A stretch of DNA of 64,000 nt from Methylobacterium sp. WL1. Its GTDB lineage: Bacteria > Pseudomonadota > Alphaproteobacteria > Rhizobiales > Beijerinckiaceae. The position numbers and the translations under genes are program-made. The stretch spans positions 5,912,501 to 5,976,500 of the forward strand of contig NZ_CP042823.1 of the NCBI RefSeq assembly GCF_008000895.1. The letters are read 5' to 3'. Below the pieces are notes generated by a model that was not told where the DNA came from, ran no database searches, and was given only the letters and a program-made list of their open reading frames with translations. Shown here piece by piece: positions 9,025-17,818 of this stretch; positions within the stretch are counted from its first letter, which is position 1; each line of letters starts with the position of its first letter.

Positions 9025-9292
9025 CGTCGGGCTTGAAAATTCCGGCAATACGGGATGCCAGGCTGAATTTGCTGTCATCCGATCCCATTCAGGGAGAATT
9101 GATTGTTTATCGTGTTGCTCGATTTTTAGCTGATCCGGGGCTTCCGATATTTGCGTAAACTGCGGAGCGGGTTGAGTGTTGCCTCATATCGTATAGAGTA
9201 ACGGTCAGCTGCGCATCCCGGCTCCGCTTCCCAATAGCGGGATGGGCGCCCAAGTATTTTGTCGGAAACCGGTTCCGGTTCAGGAGATGTGA

Positions 9293-10654
9293 ATGGTTTG
9301 GCGGCAGATTGCTGCGTCTTGCGTGTTCGTGGTTGCCAGCGTTCTCGCAGCACCGGCCGCCGAAGCGCCGGGTCGTTACCTGCTGGGCCCGCAGGATCGA
9401 CTGACCATTCGCGTCTACGATCTGCGGCGCAACACCGGTGAGGCGTATTCGTGGACCGCGCTGAACGGGGAATTCGCCGTCGCGGCCGACGGCACCGTGT
9501 CGCTTCCATTGATCGGCCAGATCAAGGCCGCAGGCGGGACGCCGACCGATCTGGCCGAAGCCATCGGAACTTCGCTGAAACAGGCGGCCGACTTGGCGGA
9601 AACACCGGCGGCGTCAGTCGAAGTCGCCAAGTACCGGCCGTATTACATCATGGGTGCAGTGCAGCGACCCGGTAAGTTCGAGTACCAGCCCGGTCTGACC
9701 GTGCTGCAGGCGGTCAGCACCGCCGAGGGTCTGGTCCGTTCTGCCGATCCCCGCGCGGCGCGCCGGGACATGGTGACGACGCGCGGCGACCTGCGGATGC
9801 TCGCCGCCGAGCGGATCGCGCTGGCGGCCAAGCTGGCCCGGCTCGACGCGGAGATCGCGGGCGCCGATTCGATCACGTTCGGCCAGGATCTCAAGGGAGT
9901 GCCCGACAAGGCGCGGGCCGATCAGGCCATGCGCGGCGAACAGCTCCTGTTCGAGACGCGCCGGAACTCGATCAAGGCGGAGATCGCCACGATCGAGCAA
10001 TCCATGACCAGCTTCCGGTCAGAGATCGGCGCGCTGGAGAACAAGTCCAAGTCGCTGGATCGCCAGCTCGACCTGAGCCGGGGCGAGTTGAATCTCGTCA
10101 ACGATCTCGTGTCCAAGGGACTGGCCATCACGCCGCGGAAGCTGGCCGCCGAGCAGAGCCAGGCCGCGTTCGAGAGCAACCGGCTGGACGTGCAGGTTGC
10201 GATGCTGCGTGCCCAGCAGAGCCTGACCCGAGCCGATCGCGACATCATCGACCTCCGGTCCCGGTTCCGGCGTGATGCCCTGGCCGAGGCCTCCGACATC
10301 CGCCTCAAGCTCGGGCAGAACGACGAGAAGGCGCTGACCGCCGGGCGGCTCTCGGCGGATGCCGAGTCGCAGATTGTCGGCAGCTCCGAGGATGGCAGCG
10401 ACATGCTGACCGCACGGTACGAGGTGACCCGCAGGGCGGGGGACCGCTCGAACACGTGGCTGGCGCAGGAAGACGGGCAGGTCGAGCCGGGCGATGTCGT
10501 CCGTGTCACCCTGATCCGGCAGCAGGGCGGCAAGTCCGGGGAAGGGCCGCAAGCCGCCGCGCCGCTCCGGCCGTTGGAGGGTGTTACTACGAACCGCACC
10601 GGCCCGGCCTCCGCCGAAGCCGTCCGCCGGGCCGCGGAGAGCGCGGACCGCTGA
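9293..10654 (+). CDS. exoF: Polysaccharide export periplasmic protein, ExoF-like
   Basis: 453 residues from an ATG six bases after AGGAG. A signal peptide (about residues 1-25) has no lipobox Cys. Next comes a Poly_export domain (YLLGPQDRLTIRVYD, then DGTVSLPLIGQIKAAG) and an SLBB-type segment (YYIMGAVQRPGKFEYQPGLT). Residues about 165-340 are rich in Lys, Glu and Arg heptads and look coiled-coil. This layout matches ExoF of the succinoglycan system, which works in the periplasm or outer membrane in polymer export. The stop codon is followed immediately by a 10-bp hairpin belonging to a dispersed repeat. Confidence 0.85.
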   Translation: MVWRQIAASCVFVVASVLAAPAAEAPGRYLLGPQDRLTIRVYDLRRNTGEAYSWTALNGEFAVAADGTVSLPLIGQIKAAGGTPTDLAEAIGTSLKQAADLAETPAASVEVAKYRPYYIMGAVQRPGKFEYQPGLTVLQAVSTAEGLVRSADPRAARRDMVTTRGDLRMLAAERIALAAKLARLDAEIAGADSITFGQDLKGVPDKARADQAMRGEQLLFETRRNSIKAEIATIEQSMTSFRSEIGALENKSKSLDRQLDLSRGELNLVNDLVSKGLAITPRKLAAEQSQAAFESNRLDVQVAMLRAQQSLTRADRDIIDLRSRFRRDALAEASDIRLKLGQNDEKALTAGRLSADAESQIVGSSEDGSDMLTARYEVTRRAGDRSNTWLAQEDGQVEPGDVVRVTLIRQQGGKSGEGPQAAAPLRPLEGVTTNRTGPASAEAVRRAAESADR

Positions 10655-10957
10655 TGGATCGTGCCGGATATCGAAACCGGCACGATGTCCTAGATCGTCG
10701 ATCCGCATCGACTGTTTCCGAACGCCGGGGGCCGCCTTTCGGAACGATGCTCCAGAGCGCTCGCCGCCGAAGCGGAGACCGGTTCGGCGGCGGCGAGCGC
10801 GTCGCATCAAGGCCTTGGAACGGGTCCCCGTCGCGACGCGATCGGGAGCGGTTGCAGGGCCTCGGTGCTGGACCGATACCCTCGGCGCCCCAGCCGGTCG
10901 TGGCACCGGAAGGGGGGGATCCCTATTGAGCGGTTACATTCTCGAGGCGGGCGGATC
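10655..10957. other. Intergenic region carrying a dispersed repeat
   Basis: 303 bases between exoF and the polymerase gene, with no gene. Most of it is a palindrome-rich repeat described separately (10658-10755). It is followed by a second inverted repeat around 10757-10802 built on CGCTCGCCGCCG and CGGCGGCGAGCG. The end supplies the leader of the polymerase gene. Confidence 0.5.
10658..10755 (-). repeat. Dispersed intergenic repeat, copy 1
   Basis: A stretch of 98 bases that, on the minus strand, aligns with 55120-55217 on the plus strand. The shared blocks are CTGGAGC.TCGT.CCGAA, GGCC.CCGGC.TTCGGAA, CGGATCGA and TCGTGCCGGTT followed by TATCCGGCACGA. A perfect 10-bp hairpin (arms 10658-10667 and 10677-10686) sits three bases after the exoF stop. 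Confidence 0.75.
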
Positions 10958-12394
10958 ATGAGCTTCGAACCGATCGGTGCGATCACGATCGTCGTCGGGT
11001 TGTTCTGCCTGCTCTTCGGCACCCGATCCACCGTCGTGGCGTTCGTGGTGTTCTGCACGCTCGGGTCCGCAGCCGCGCTCCTGCTCGGCGGCGCCAACAT
11101 CCAGCCGGCTCACCTGTTTCTGGTCTTCCTGGGCATCTCGACCCTGTTCTGGCGCAAGACGGCCGTCGAGACGCTGGAGGCGCTCAAGATCACAGAGCCG
11201 GGCTTCTGGCTGATGTGCCTCGTCCTGTACGGCGTGCTGAGCAGCTATGTCATGCCGCGGCTGTTCGCCGACGCGACCTACATCATCCCGCTCGGGACCT
11301 CGGCGTATCAAAGCACCAGTGACGGCTCGGTGCCGCTGGGACCGGTCTCCAGCAACCTGACCCAGCCGATCTATCTGATCGGCGACCTGTTCTGCTTCCT
11401 CATGATCGCGACCGTGGGATCGACGCAGCGGGGCCTCGAGACGCTCGCCACCGCGCTGATCGCCTACGCGGCCACCAATATCGGCTTCGGCATCCTCGAC
11501 CTGGTGACCAGCGCCACCGGCACGCAGGAGGCGCTCCAGTTCATCCGGAACGCCCAGTACACCTTCCACGACGAGGAGGTGGTCGGCACGATGCGGCGGA
11601 TCATCGGCTCCTGGCCGGAAGCGTCCGCCTTCGCCAGCATGACGCTGGGGGCGCTCGGCTTCACCGGCATGCTGTGGTTGTGCGGACGAAAGCCCCTCGT
11701 CACAGGAACCCTGGCCCTGCTTTCCCTGGTGTTCGTGGTGATCTCGACCTCGTCGACCGGGCTGGTCGGCGCCGTCGTCGTGCTGGGGCTGCTCTACGCC
11801 ACCGCACTGCAGCGGTGCAGCCTGCGCCCGCAGGACCGGTTCAGCGCCGCGACGGTCGTCCTCGGCCCGCTCATCCTCTGCCTGATCGTCCTGCTGGTGC
11901 TGGCGACCGAGGGGGTCGGCGAGAAGATCTACGAATACGTCGATGCGCTGATCCTGAGCAAGGGGCAGACGGAGTCCGGCGTCCAGCGCTCGTCCTGGAA
12001 CGCCCTGGCTCTGCAAAACTTCTTCGATACCTGGGGCCTGGGCGTCGGTCTCGGCACCAACCGGACCTCCAGCTTCCCGCTGGCGATCCTGTCGAATGTC
12101 GGCGTCCCGGGGGCCGTGTTCTACCTGTTGTTCATCGCGACCGTCTTCGGTGTGCGCCGGGGCGAGCCTCGCAGCTATCCGAGCGACGTGCGCTCCGCCG
12201 CCCGGGTCGCCTGCCTGTCCCTGCTGACGGGCGCCATCATCGCCGGACCCACGGTCGACCAGAGCCTGCTGTTCTATGTCTTCGCCGGCGTGGCGTCCGC
12301 CTGGCCGGAGCGTCAGCGGATCGCGGCCGCGCCGGCTCCGAGGCTGCTGCCCGGCCCGATCGCCCTGGGCCACGTGCGAAGCGCGCTCCGATAG
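10958..12394 (+). CDS. Exopolysaccharide polymerase, Wzy/ExoQ-like integral membrane protein
   Basis: 478 residues from the ATG at 10958; an upstream in-frame start would add a hydrophilic leader that fits the family poorly. The protein is hydrophobic throughout, with about 10-12 membrane segments. A periplasmic loop at about residues 110-130 lies in the first half. Near the C-terminus WGLGVGLGTNRTSSFPLAIL followed by SNVGVPGAVFY resembles the Wzy_C region of O-antigen ligases and polymerases. It would join lipid-linked repeat units on the periplasmic side. It closes the plus-strand arm of the EPS locus. Confidence 0.8.
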   Translation: MSFEPIGAITIVVGLFCLLFGTRSTVVAFVVFCTLGSAAALLLGGANIQPAHLFLVFLGISTLFWRKTAVETLEALKITEPGFWLMCLVLYGVLSSYVMPRLFADATYIIPLGTSAYQSTSDGSVPLGPVSSNLTQPIYLIGDLFCFLMIATVGSTQRGLETLATALIAYAATNIGFGILDLVTSATGTQEALQFIRNAQYTFHDEEVVGTMRRIIGSWPEASAFASMTLGALGFTGMLWLCGRKPLVTGTLALLSLVFVVISTSSTGLVGAVVVLGLLYATALQRCSLRPQDRFSAATVVLGPLILCLIVLLVLATEGVGEKIYEYVDALILSKGQTESGVQRSSWNALALQNFFDTWGLGVGLGTNRTSSFPLAILSNVGVPGAVFYLLFIATVFGVRRGEPRSYPSDVRSAARVACLSLLTGAIIAGPTVDQSLLFYVFAGVASAWPERQRIAAAPAPRLLPGPIALGHVRSALR

Positions 12395-12468
12395 CGCAAC
12401 GCCCCTGAAGCGGATCATAGGGCCGGTGCACCGGAGCGGTTCCGCTGCCCGGTCCGTTGCGTGCGCGC

Positions 12469-13596
12469 TCAGACCCGCCGGGACGCCTCGACGGCTTGCC
12501 TGATGGCGTCCGCGTGGATCTTCGTCGAGTTCTCGACGCTGTACCGATCGATATTCTGCCGCCTGTAATCCGCGAACGTTCTCTCTTCGTCGATCCGGTC
12601 GCAATAGTCGTTCATGGCCTCGACGAGGGCGGCCTCGTCGCCCGATGGGACGAGTTGCCCGAGGCGACGGTCGATCAGGATGTCGCTCGGCCCGAACTCG
12701 CAATCGGTCGAGATGACCGGCAGCCCGCACCGGAGCGCCTCGCAGATGGCAAGCGACCAGCCCTCCCATCGCGACGTCGCGACGAAGACGTCGCTCGCGT
12801 AGAGCACCTGCTGCGGGTTGTCGGGATGATACTCGAGCGTGACGACGTCACCGAGGCCGAGGCGCTGGATCTGCTCGGACAGGGCGGGCTTGTCGGCGCC
12901 GTGGCCGACGAGACGCAGCCGGATATCCTGCCGGCGCTTGTAGAGCGCGGCGAACGCGTCGACCAGGATGTCCTGGCCCTTCTGGTAGTCGTAACGTCCG
13001 ACATTCACGAACGTCACCAGGCCGGCCGTCGGCTTGTCGTCGGGCCCGGGCGCTTCGAACGTCCGCACCGGGTTCGGCACCCAGACCGTCGGCCTGCGGC
13101 AGTTGAAGTCCTCGGTGAAGGCGCGAAGCTGCCGGGGCGAGGTGCCGAACACCACGGCCACGCGGCGAAGGACGAGATGCCGGAGGAGGAAGAACAGGAT
13201 CTTCGCCTTCAGGTGCCCGCTCTCCCGGCGCGGATTCCCGTGGAGGTGCATCGCGATGGGCTGCTTCAAGCCCAGGCGCGAGAACCAGAAGATCACCGCC
13301 GGTTCGATCTGCGGAACGACGACGAGATCGTAGTGCTTCTCGCGCACGACGCTGCGGAACGCCCGTATCAGGCCGAGGCGCGTCGATCCCGGGCGCCGGA
13401 CGATGGTGTAGGTCCGCGGGAGGGGCGGATGGTTCCTGTGCTCGGAGACGAGCAAGACATCGACATCGAACGTGTCGCCGTAGGTTTTGGCCAGTTCCGT
13501 GCAGATTGCGTCGTTGACGCGCTCGATCCCCGCAAACACCGTCGTGCCGGGCTGGCAATAAAGGACTTTGATCTTTCGATCCGTCGCGGGGGCCAT
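12469..13596 (-). CDS. Glycosyltransferase family 4 (GT-B)
   Basis: 375 residues from an ATG at 13596; a GTG at 13605 would add three residues. The N-terminal domain starts KIKVLYCQPGTTVFAGIERV. The C-terminal domain has VTFVNVGRYDYQKGQDILVD at about residues 206-225 and the acidic donor-binding segment SRWEGWSLAICEALRCGLPV near residue 285, both classic GT4 features. It is a retaining cytoplasmic glycosyltransferase for the EPS repeat unit. It is the last gene of the minus-strand group and is separated from the chain-length gene by about 250 bases containing a strong hairpin. Confidence 0.9.
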   Translation of the reverse strand: MAPATDRKIKVLYCQPGTTVFAGIERVNDAICTELAKTYGDTFDVDVLLVSEHRNHPPLPRTYTIVRRPGSTRLGLIRAFRSVVREKHYDLVVVPQIEPAVIFWFSRLGLKQPIAMHLHGNPRRESGHLKAKILFFLLRHLVLRRVAVVFGTSPRQLRAFTEDFNCRRPTVWVPNPVRTFEAPGPDDKPTAGLVTFVNVGRYDYQKGQDILVDAFAALYKRRQDIRLRLVGHGADKPALSEQIQRLGLGDVVTLEYHPDNPQQVLYASDVFVATSRWEGWSLAICEALRCGLPVISTDCEFGPSDILIDRRLGQLVPSGDEAALVEAMNDYCDRIDEERTFADYRRQNIDRYSVENSTKIHADAIRQAVEASRRV

Positions 13597-13734
13597 CGGG
13601 GACACTCTGAGTCGAGGCGGGCAGGGGTGATGATCGCCGAAGGCAGCGGAGACGGCGAATCGTCAGGCGATCCCCACCGGAGCGGAGGGCGGTTCGGGGG
13701 TAGGCGGCGCACCGGGATACGAACCGGCCCCGTG

Positions 13735-13759
13735 GCACGACGCGACGCGCGCGTCGTGC
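13735..13759. repeat. Perfect 10-bp inverted repeat between EPS genes
   Basis: GCACGACGCG, a five-base loop (ACGCG) and CGCGTCGTGC. It lies in the 249-base gap between the chain-length gene and the GT4 gene, both on the minus strand. There is no T tract, so it is not an obvious Rho-independent terminator; it may slow transcription or stabilise the transcript. Confidence 0.5.
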
Positions 13760-13845
13760 ACGAAACCGATAGCGAATCGGTGCGCTGGTTTTCCGGCCCG
13801 CATCATCGTCGAGCGAACGGCGGCCGCCACCTTACGGGAACGGCT

Positions 13846-15510
13846 CTAGGCGCGATTGAGGACGGCACCGATCACGCTGGCGCCGGCGCTGCGCAGGCCG
13901 TTCACGGCATCCGACAGTTCGTCGACCGTGGTGCGTCCGGCCTCGGCCACGATGATCACCGCATCGGCGCGCCGGGCCGCGGCCCGGGTCTCGGCGGAGA
14001 CCGACAGGGGCGGCAGGTCGAGGATGACGGAACCCGTCTGCCGCATGTGGTCGAGTACCTTCTGGAAGGCCGGCGCCCCCAGGTAGACGCGGCTGTTGGC
14101 CGCCGTGTTCGGCAGGCGCGCGGGCAGCACGGAGATCCCGCCGTAATCGAGCAGCTTGGCGCCGGGGATGCGGCTCGGATCCTCGATCAGATCGGCCAGG
14201 CAGGTCCCGTCCCAGTTGTCGACGTCGTAGGTCAGCGAGCGCGGGGCGGATCCGTGGATGTCGGCGTCGATCATCGTCACCGACCGGCCGCTCTCCCGGA
14301 TGATCCGGGCCAGGTTGAGCCCGATCAGCGAGGTCCCGGAATTCGCCGTGCAGCCGACGAGAGCGACGACGGCCTCGCTGTCTCCGGGACGGCTCGACAG
14401 GGCGAGCTGGATCGATGTCCGCAGGTCGCGGATGCCGGATGCGAAGCCGCTGTTACCGAGCCACAGCGTCGTGGCGGAGCGTAGGTCCGTCGGGCCGCGC
14501 CGTCCGGCCACGCCCTTGCGCGACACGTCGGGCATGATGGCGAGACACGGGATGCCGACGCGCTGGACCAGATCCTGGGGGGTGCGGATCCGCCGGTCGA
14601 GCGCCTGCCGCAGGGCGACGGCCAGCAACCCGCCAACGAGCCCGACCGTCAGGCCGAGGCCCAGGATCAGCGCCTTGCGCGGTGCCGACGGCCGGAGGGG
14701 CTGGAGGGCGGCCCCGATCACCCGGGCATCGGCGTCCGGGGTCGGCGCGTCGGGAAGGCTGCCGTTGGACACGGCCGTCGCCGCCGACCGCGCCTGCGAG
14801 GTGAGGGCGTTGACGCGGCCCTGCAGGAACTCGGCGCCGTTCTTGGCGGCGTCGGCCTTCGCGGCGATCGACTGCCAGAGATAGGCCGAGACCGCGGCGT
14901 TCGCGATCCGGCGCGCCAAGGTCGGATTGGGTGAGCTGTAGGAGACCTCGACGACGTAGGATTGTCCGACCCGCCGCACGCCGAATTGCTGCGCGAAGCT
15001 TTCGAACTGGCGCTGCTGTACGACCTCGGGGCTCGGCGGCGGCGGCTCGGGAATGCCGAGCAACGACTTGATGCTCAGCCCCGATCGCTCGGACTTGCCG
15101 GCGGAGGACGCGCCGAATTCCGCGCTGTTGGCGAGCCCGAGGCTGTTAAAGACGTTGAACAGCAGGCGCTCGGAGCGGAGCACCTGGATTTCGCTCTCGG
15201 CGCGGCCGCCGTCGAGGCTCGGCGCGAGCGAGCCCTCCGGCGATCCGGAACCGGCCTGGCGGCGCGGCTCGAGCAGCAGGGTCGCGGTCGCGGTGAATAC
15301 CGGCGTGGCGGTGGCCGCGTACAGCGCGGCGACGCCCACGCAGAACAGGATCCAGAGTCCCACCACGAACTTGTGGCGCCGGGCTGCCTTCAGGGCAGCC
15401 GTGATCACAGCTAGGGGGCCGTCCGGAACGCCTACGGAGGTGGCCTCCGGGAACGGCCAGACGACCTGCGGCCGATCCTGCGAGATCCGATTTTGATCGT
15501 GCGCGCTCAT
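13846..15510 (-). CDS. Wzz/ExoP-type chain-length protein with degenerate tyrosine-kinase domain
   Basis: 554 residues. The N-terminal Wzz domain has a first membrane helix at about residues 47-67 and the typical TATATLLLEP strand. A periplasmic helical region follows, then a second helix at about residues 279-300 (LILGLGLTVGLVGGLLAVAL). The C-terminal 220 residues have the BY-kinase fold: a Walker A' VTMIDADIHGSAP and a Walker B VILDLPPL. The Walker A position reads GCTANSGTS instead of a GK[ST] P-loop, so the lysine is missing, and there is no tyrosine cluster at the C-terminus. The kinase is probably inactive, leaving a polymer-length and export scaffold. Its start overlaps the stop of the upstream glycosyltransferase by four bases (ATGA). 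Confidence 0.85.
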   Translation of the reverse strand: MSAHDQNRISQDRPQVVWPFPEATSVGVPDGPLAVITAALKAARRHKFVVGLWILFCVGVAALYAATATPVFTATATLLLEPRRQAGSGSPEGSLAPSLDGGRAESEIQVLRSERLLFNVFNSLGLANSAEFGASSAGKSERSGLSIKSLLGIPEPPPPSPEVVQQRQFESFAQQFGVRRVGQSYVVEVSYSSPNPTLARRIANAAVSAYLWQSIAAKADAAKNGAEFLQGRVNALTSQARSAATAVSNGSLPDAPTPDADARVIGAALQPLRPSAPRKALILGLGLTVGLVGGLLAVALRQALDRRIRTPQDLVQRVGIPCLAIMPDVSRKGVAGRRGPTDLRSATTLWLGNSGFASGIRDLRTSIQLALSSRPGDSEAVVALVGCTANSGTSLIGLNLARIIRESGRSVTMIDADIHGSAPRSLTYDVDNWDGTCLADLIEDPSRIPGAKLLDYGGISVLPARLPNTAANSRVYLGAPAFQKVLDHMRQTGSVILDLPPLSVSAETRAAARRADAVIIVAEAGRTTVDELSDAVNGLRSAGASVIGAVLNRA

Positions 15511-17519
15511 CTCACGGCTTTCCGTCGGATCTCAAGGGCCCGTTCAGGTTCGAGGCGTCCCAGGAGCGCGTCGGCGGCGCCTCGCAGGTTGCCCCGCAAT
15601 CGGCCGCGCCGATCGATGAACGGCTCGGGGACGGCCGATCGGGCCAGATTGCTGGTGAAATTGCGAAACAAGTGGTCGGCCACCTGAGCGTAAGTCATCG
15701 TTCCCTTACGCAGCATGTACAGGGGATTAACCACCTGCGAATAGCCGAGGCGGTCGCCGGCGATCCGGCCGCCCTTCACACCCATGTGGACGCCGCGCGC
15801 CGCCATGCATTTCACGAGCCGCCCGCCCTTCGCCCGCAGGGCCGCGCCGAAATCGCGGTCCTCCAGCCAGCCGTAGAGGACCAGACGCTCGTCGAACCGC
15901 AGGCTGCCGATGGCCGAGCGCCGGAACGCCATGTTGCAGCCGTACGGGCTAAACGGCTCGATCAGCGGCGCCGGGACGAACGGCCCGCTCTCGCTCAGGA
16001 GCCGGTCGACCTCTGCGAAGCTCAGGCCAGGCCCCTTGATGCCGTCCGCCAGCACGTCGCCCGTGACGGCGACGATATCCGGCTCGTCGCGGAACAGCCG
16101 GGCGGCGACATCGAGCCAGTGGGCCTCCGGCACGAAGTCGTCGTCGAAGAAGGCGACGACATCGACGGTGTCGGGCAGGGCGGCAAGCGCAGCGTTGCGC
16201 TGGGTCGCCAGGCCTGGGCGGCCGGTGACGACCGTCACGTCGCCCCAGGTCGCGGCCTCCCCGGCATCCTCCGGCTTGATGCACGAGATGATCACCGAGG
16301 CCGGCTTGTAGGTCTGCCGATCGAGGATGCGCCGCAGGGTCTGCGCCACGACCTCCGGCCGACCCAGGGTCGCGATCACGACCGCGATGCTGGGAGAGGC
16401 CGACGCCGTGCGGGGCCGCCCGACGTCTCGCCGCTTGGGCGCCCGCATCACATCCATGTAACCCTGCGCGGTCTCGACCCAGGAGAACTGGGCGGCCTGG
16501 CCGCGTCCGCGGCCGATCAGGTCCTCCCGAAGACTGGCGCTGCCCAGAAGGGCCCGGACATGCGCCAACCAAAGCTCCGGTCGATCGGGGGGCGCGAGGA
16601 GCGCGGCGGTGCCGCAGATCTCCGGCAGGCTCGCCCGATCGGTGGAGATGACAGGGCAGCCCCACGCCATCGCCTCGAGCGCCGGAAGCCCGAACCCCTC
16701 GGTCAGCGACGGGAACGCCAGGCACAGGGCGCGTTCGAGAAGGTAGGCGAGATCGTCGTCTGTCACGAAGCCGAGATGCTGCACGTTCTCGCTGCGCTGC
16801 AACGCCTCCGCGGCGAAGATCCCGGCCTGGCCGCCGGCGATGATCAGGTCGACGCCGAGATCGGCGAACGCGCTCGCCAGGCCGAGCAGCAGACCGAGAT
16901 TCTTGTGGCGCGCGCGCGAACCCAGCGCCAGCACGAACGGCCGCTCGGTCCCGTCCGGGTTGCGCCGCGGCGCCGATAGCGCCCGGCTCGCCCGCGTGGG
17001 ATCCCAGGCGTGAACGTGCTCGTGCCCATTGGGCAGGACGACGATGTCGGAAACCTTCAGGGACAGATGCTGCGCGATCTGACCGGCGGAAAAGTCCGAG
17101 ACGGTCGAGATCCGCGCCGCGCGCTGCGCCAGCAACGGCTGCAGAGTCCGGTAGAACGTGCGGAACGCGGTGCTGTAGCTCTCGGGTTCCAGGAACACGT
17201 TCGCATCGTGGATGCAGACCACCTGATCCGCCTTGAAGGCCGGCGCGGTGTTGCACAGATTGAGCAGCGGGCCCGGCCACGCACGCGGCAGAACGGCCTG
17301 CTCCCAGGCATGGCCGCCCGAGCGGCCGGCGTGCCTGAGCGGCGTCCCCGTCAAGCCGGGATCCTGAGTGCCGGCCGGCGCCAGCAAAGGGATTTCGGCT
17401 CCCTGCGCCGCAGCAGCGTGGCTTATGGCGCGGGTCACGTTCAGCGCGTACCGCTGGACGCCGGTCATCGATTGCGTCAGGAAGCGACCATTGATCCCAA
17501 ACGATTCAGCCGCCGTCAT
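15507..17519 (-). CDS. Two-domain glycosyltransferase, GT4 fused to GT2
   Basis: 670 residues from an ATG at 17519 with GGAG upstream. The first half is a GT4 enzyme (FVLALGSRARHKNLGLLLGL near residue 200, LTEGFGLPALEAMAWGCPVI near residue 280). After a Pro/Arg/Ser-rich linker near residue 375 a GT2 domain begins (SIAVVIATLGRPEVVAQTL) with the metal-binding FFDDDF and the late motif YGWLEDRDFGAAL. One polypeptide therefore probably makes two successive linkages in the EPS repeat unit. Its stop overlaps the start of the chain-length gene, so the two are translationally coupled. Confidence 0.88.
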   Translation of the reverse strand: MTAAESFGINGRFLTQSMTGVQRYALNVTRAISHAAAAQGAEIPLLAPAGTQDPGLTGTPLRHAGRSGGHAWEQAVLPRAWPGPLLNLCNTAPAFKADQVVCIHDANVFLEPESYSTAFRTFYRTLQPLLAQRAARISTVSDFSAGQIAQHLSLKVSDIVVLPNGHEHVHAWDPTRASRALSAPRRNPDGTERPFVLALGSRARHKNLGLLLGLASAFADLGVDLIIAGGQAGIFAAEALQRSENVQHLGFVTDDDLAYLLERALCLAFPSLTEGFGLPALEAMAWGCPVISTDRASLPEICGTAALLAPPDRPELWLAHVRALLGSASLREDLIGRGRGQAAQFSWVETAQGYMDVMRAPKRRDVGRPRTASASPSIAVVIATLGRPEVVAQTLRRILDRQTYKPASVIISCIKPEDAGEAATWGDVTVVTGRPGLATQRNAALAALPDTVDVVAFFDDDFVPEAHWLDVAARLFRDEPDIVAVTGDVLADGIKGPGLSFAEVDRLLSESGPFVPAPLIEPFSPYGCNMAFRRSAIGSLRFDERLVLYGWLEDRDFGAALRAKGGRLVKCMAARGVHMGVKGGRIAGDRLGYSQVVNPLYMLRKGTMTYAQVADHLFRNFTSNLARSAVPEPFIDRRGRLRGNLRGAADALLGRLEPERALEIRRKAVR

Positions 17520-17818
17520 GCCGCCGATAAACTCCAACTTCGAATTGACCTGAAATTTATTGATGTCGCCACTATGAACAAAGGTTCCTCTGAATATTTA
17601 GCCTGGCGAACGTCACTGTCTCAAGCCGGCGCTGCCTTTTCAATTGCTGAAACCCGTTTTGCACAATCGAGACGATATTACTAGTAAACGAGCCTTGAGG
17701 CGCCCGATCCTTACGCCGTCATTCGTCCGGGTACAAGAAACGGACGCTGCCCGCGCGGGCACCGCCCCCCGAAACGGCGCAGGGGATCGAGGAGGCTTCA
17801 GGGCGCGATCGATCCTGC
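17520..17818. other. Intergenic region, promoter of the fused glycosyltransferase
   Basis: 299 bases with no gene. The part next to the glycosyltransferase start (about 17540-17700) is AT-rich compared with the coding DNA and is the likely promoter region. No clear terminator for the methyltransferase gene upstream is visible. Confidence 0.3.

Noticed and set aside
10865..10957. A 31-codon upstream extension of the polymerase gene
   Set aside because: The extension is basic and non-hydrophobic, lies on repeat-rich leader DNA and does not fit the polymerase N-terminus; the ATG at 10958 is preferred.
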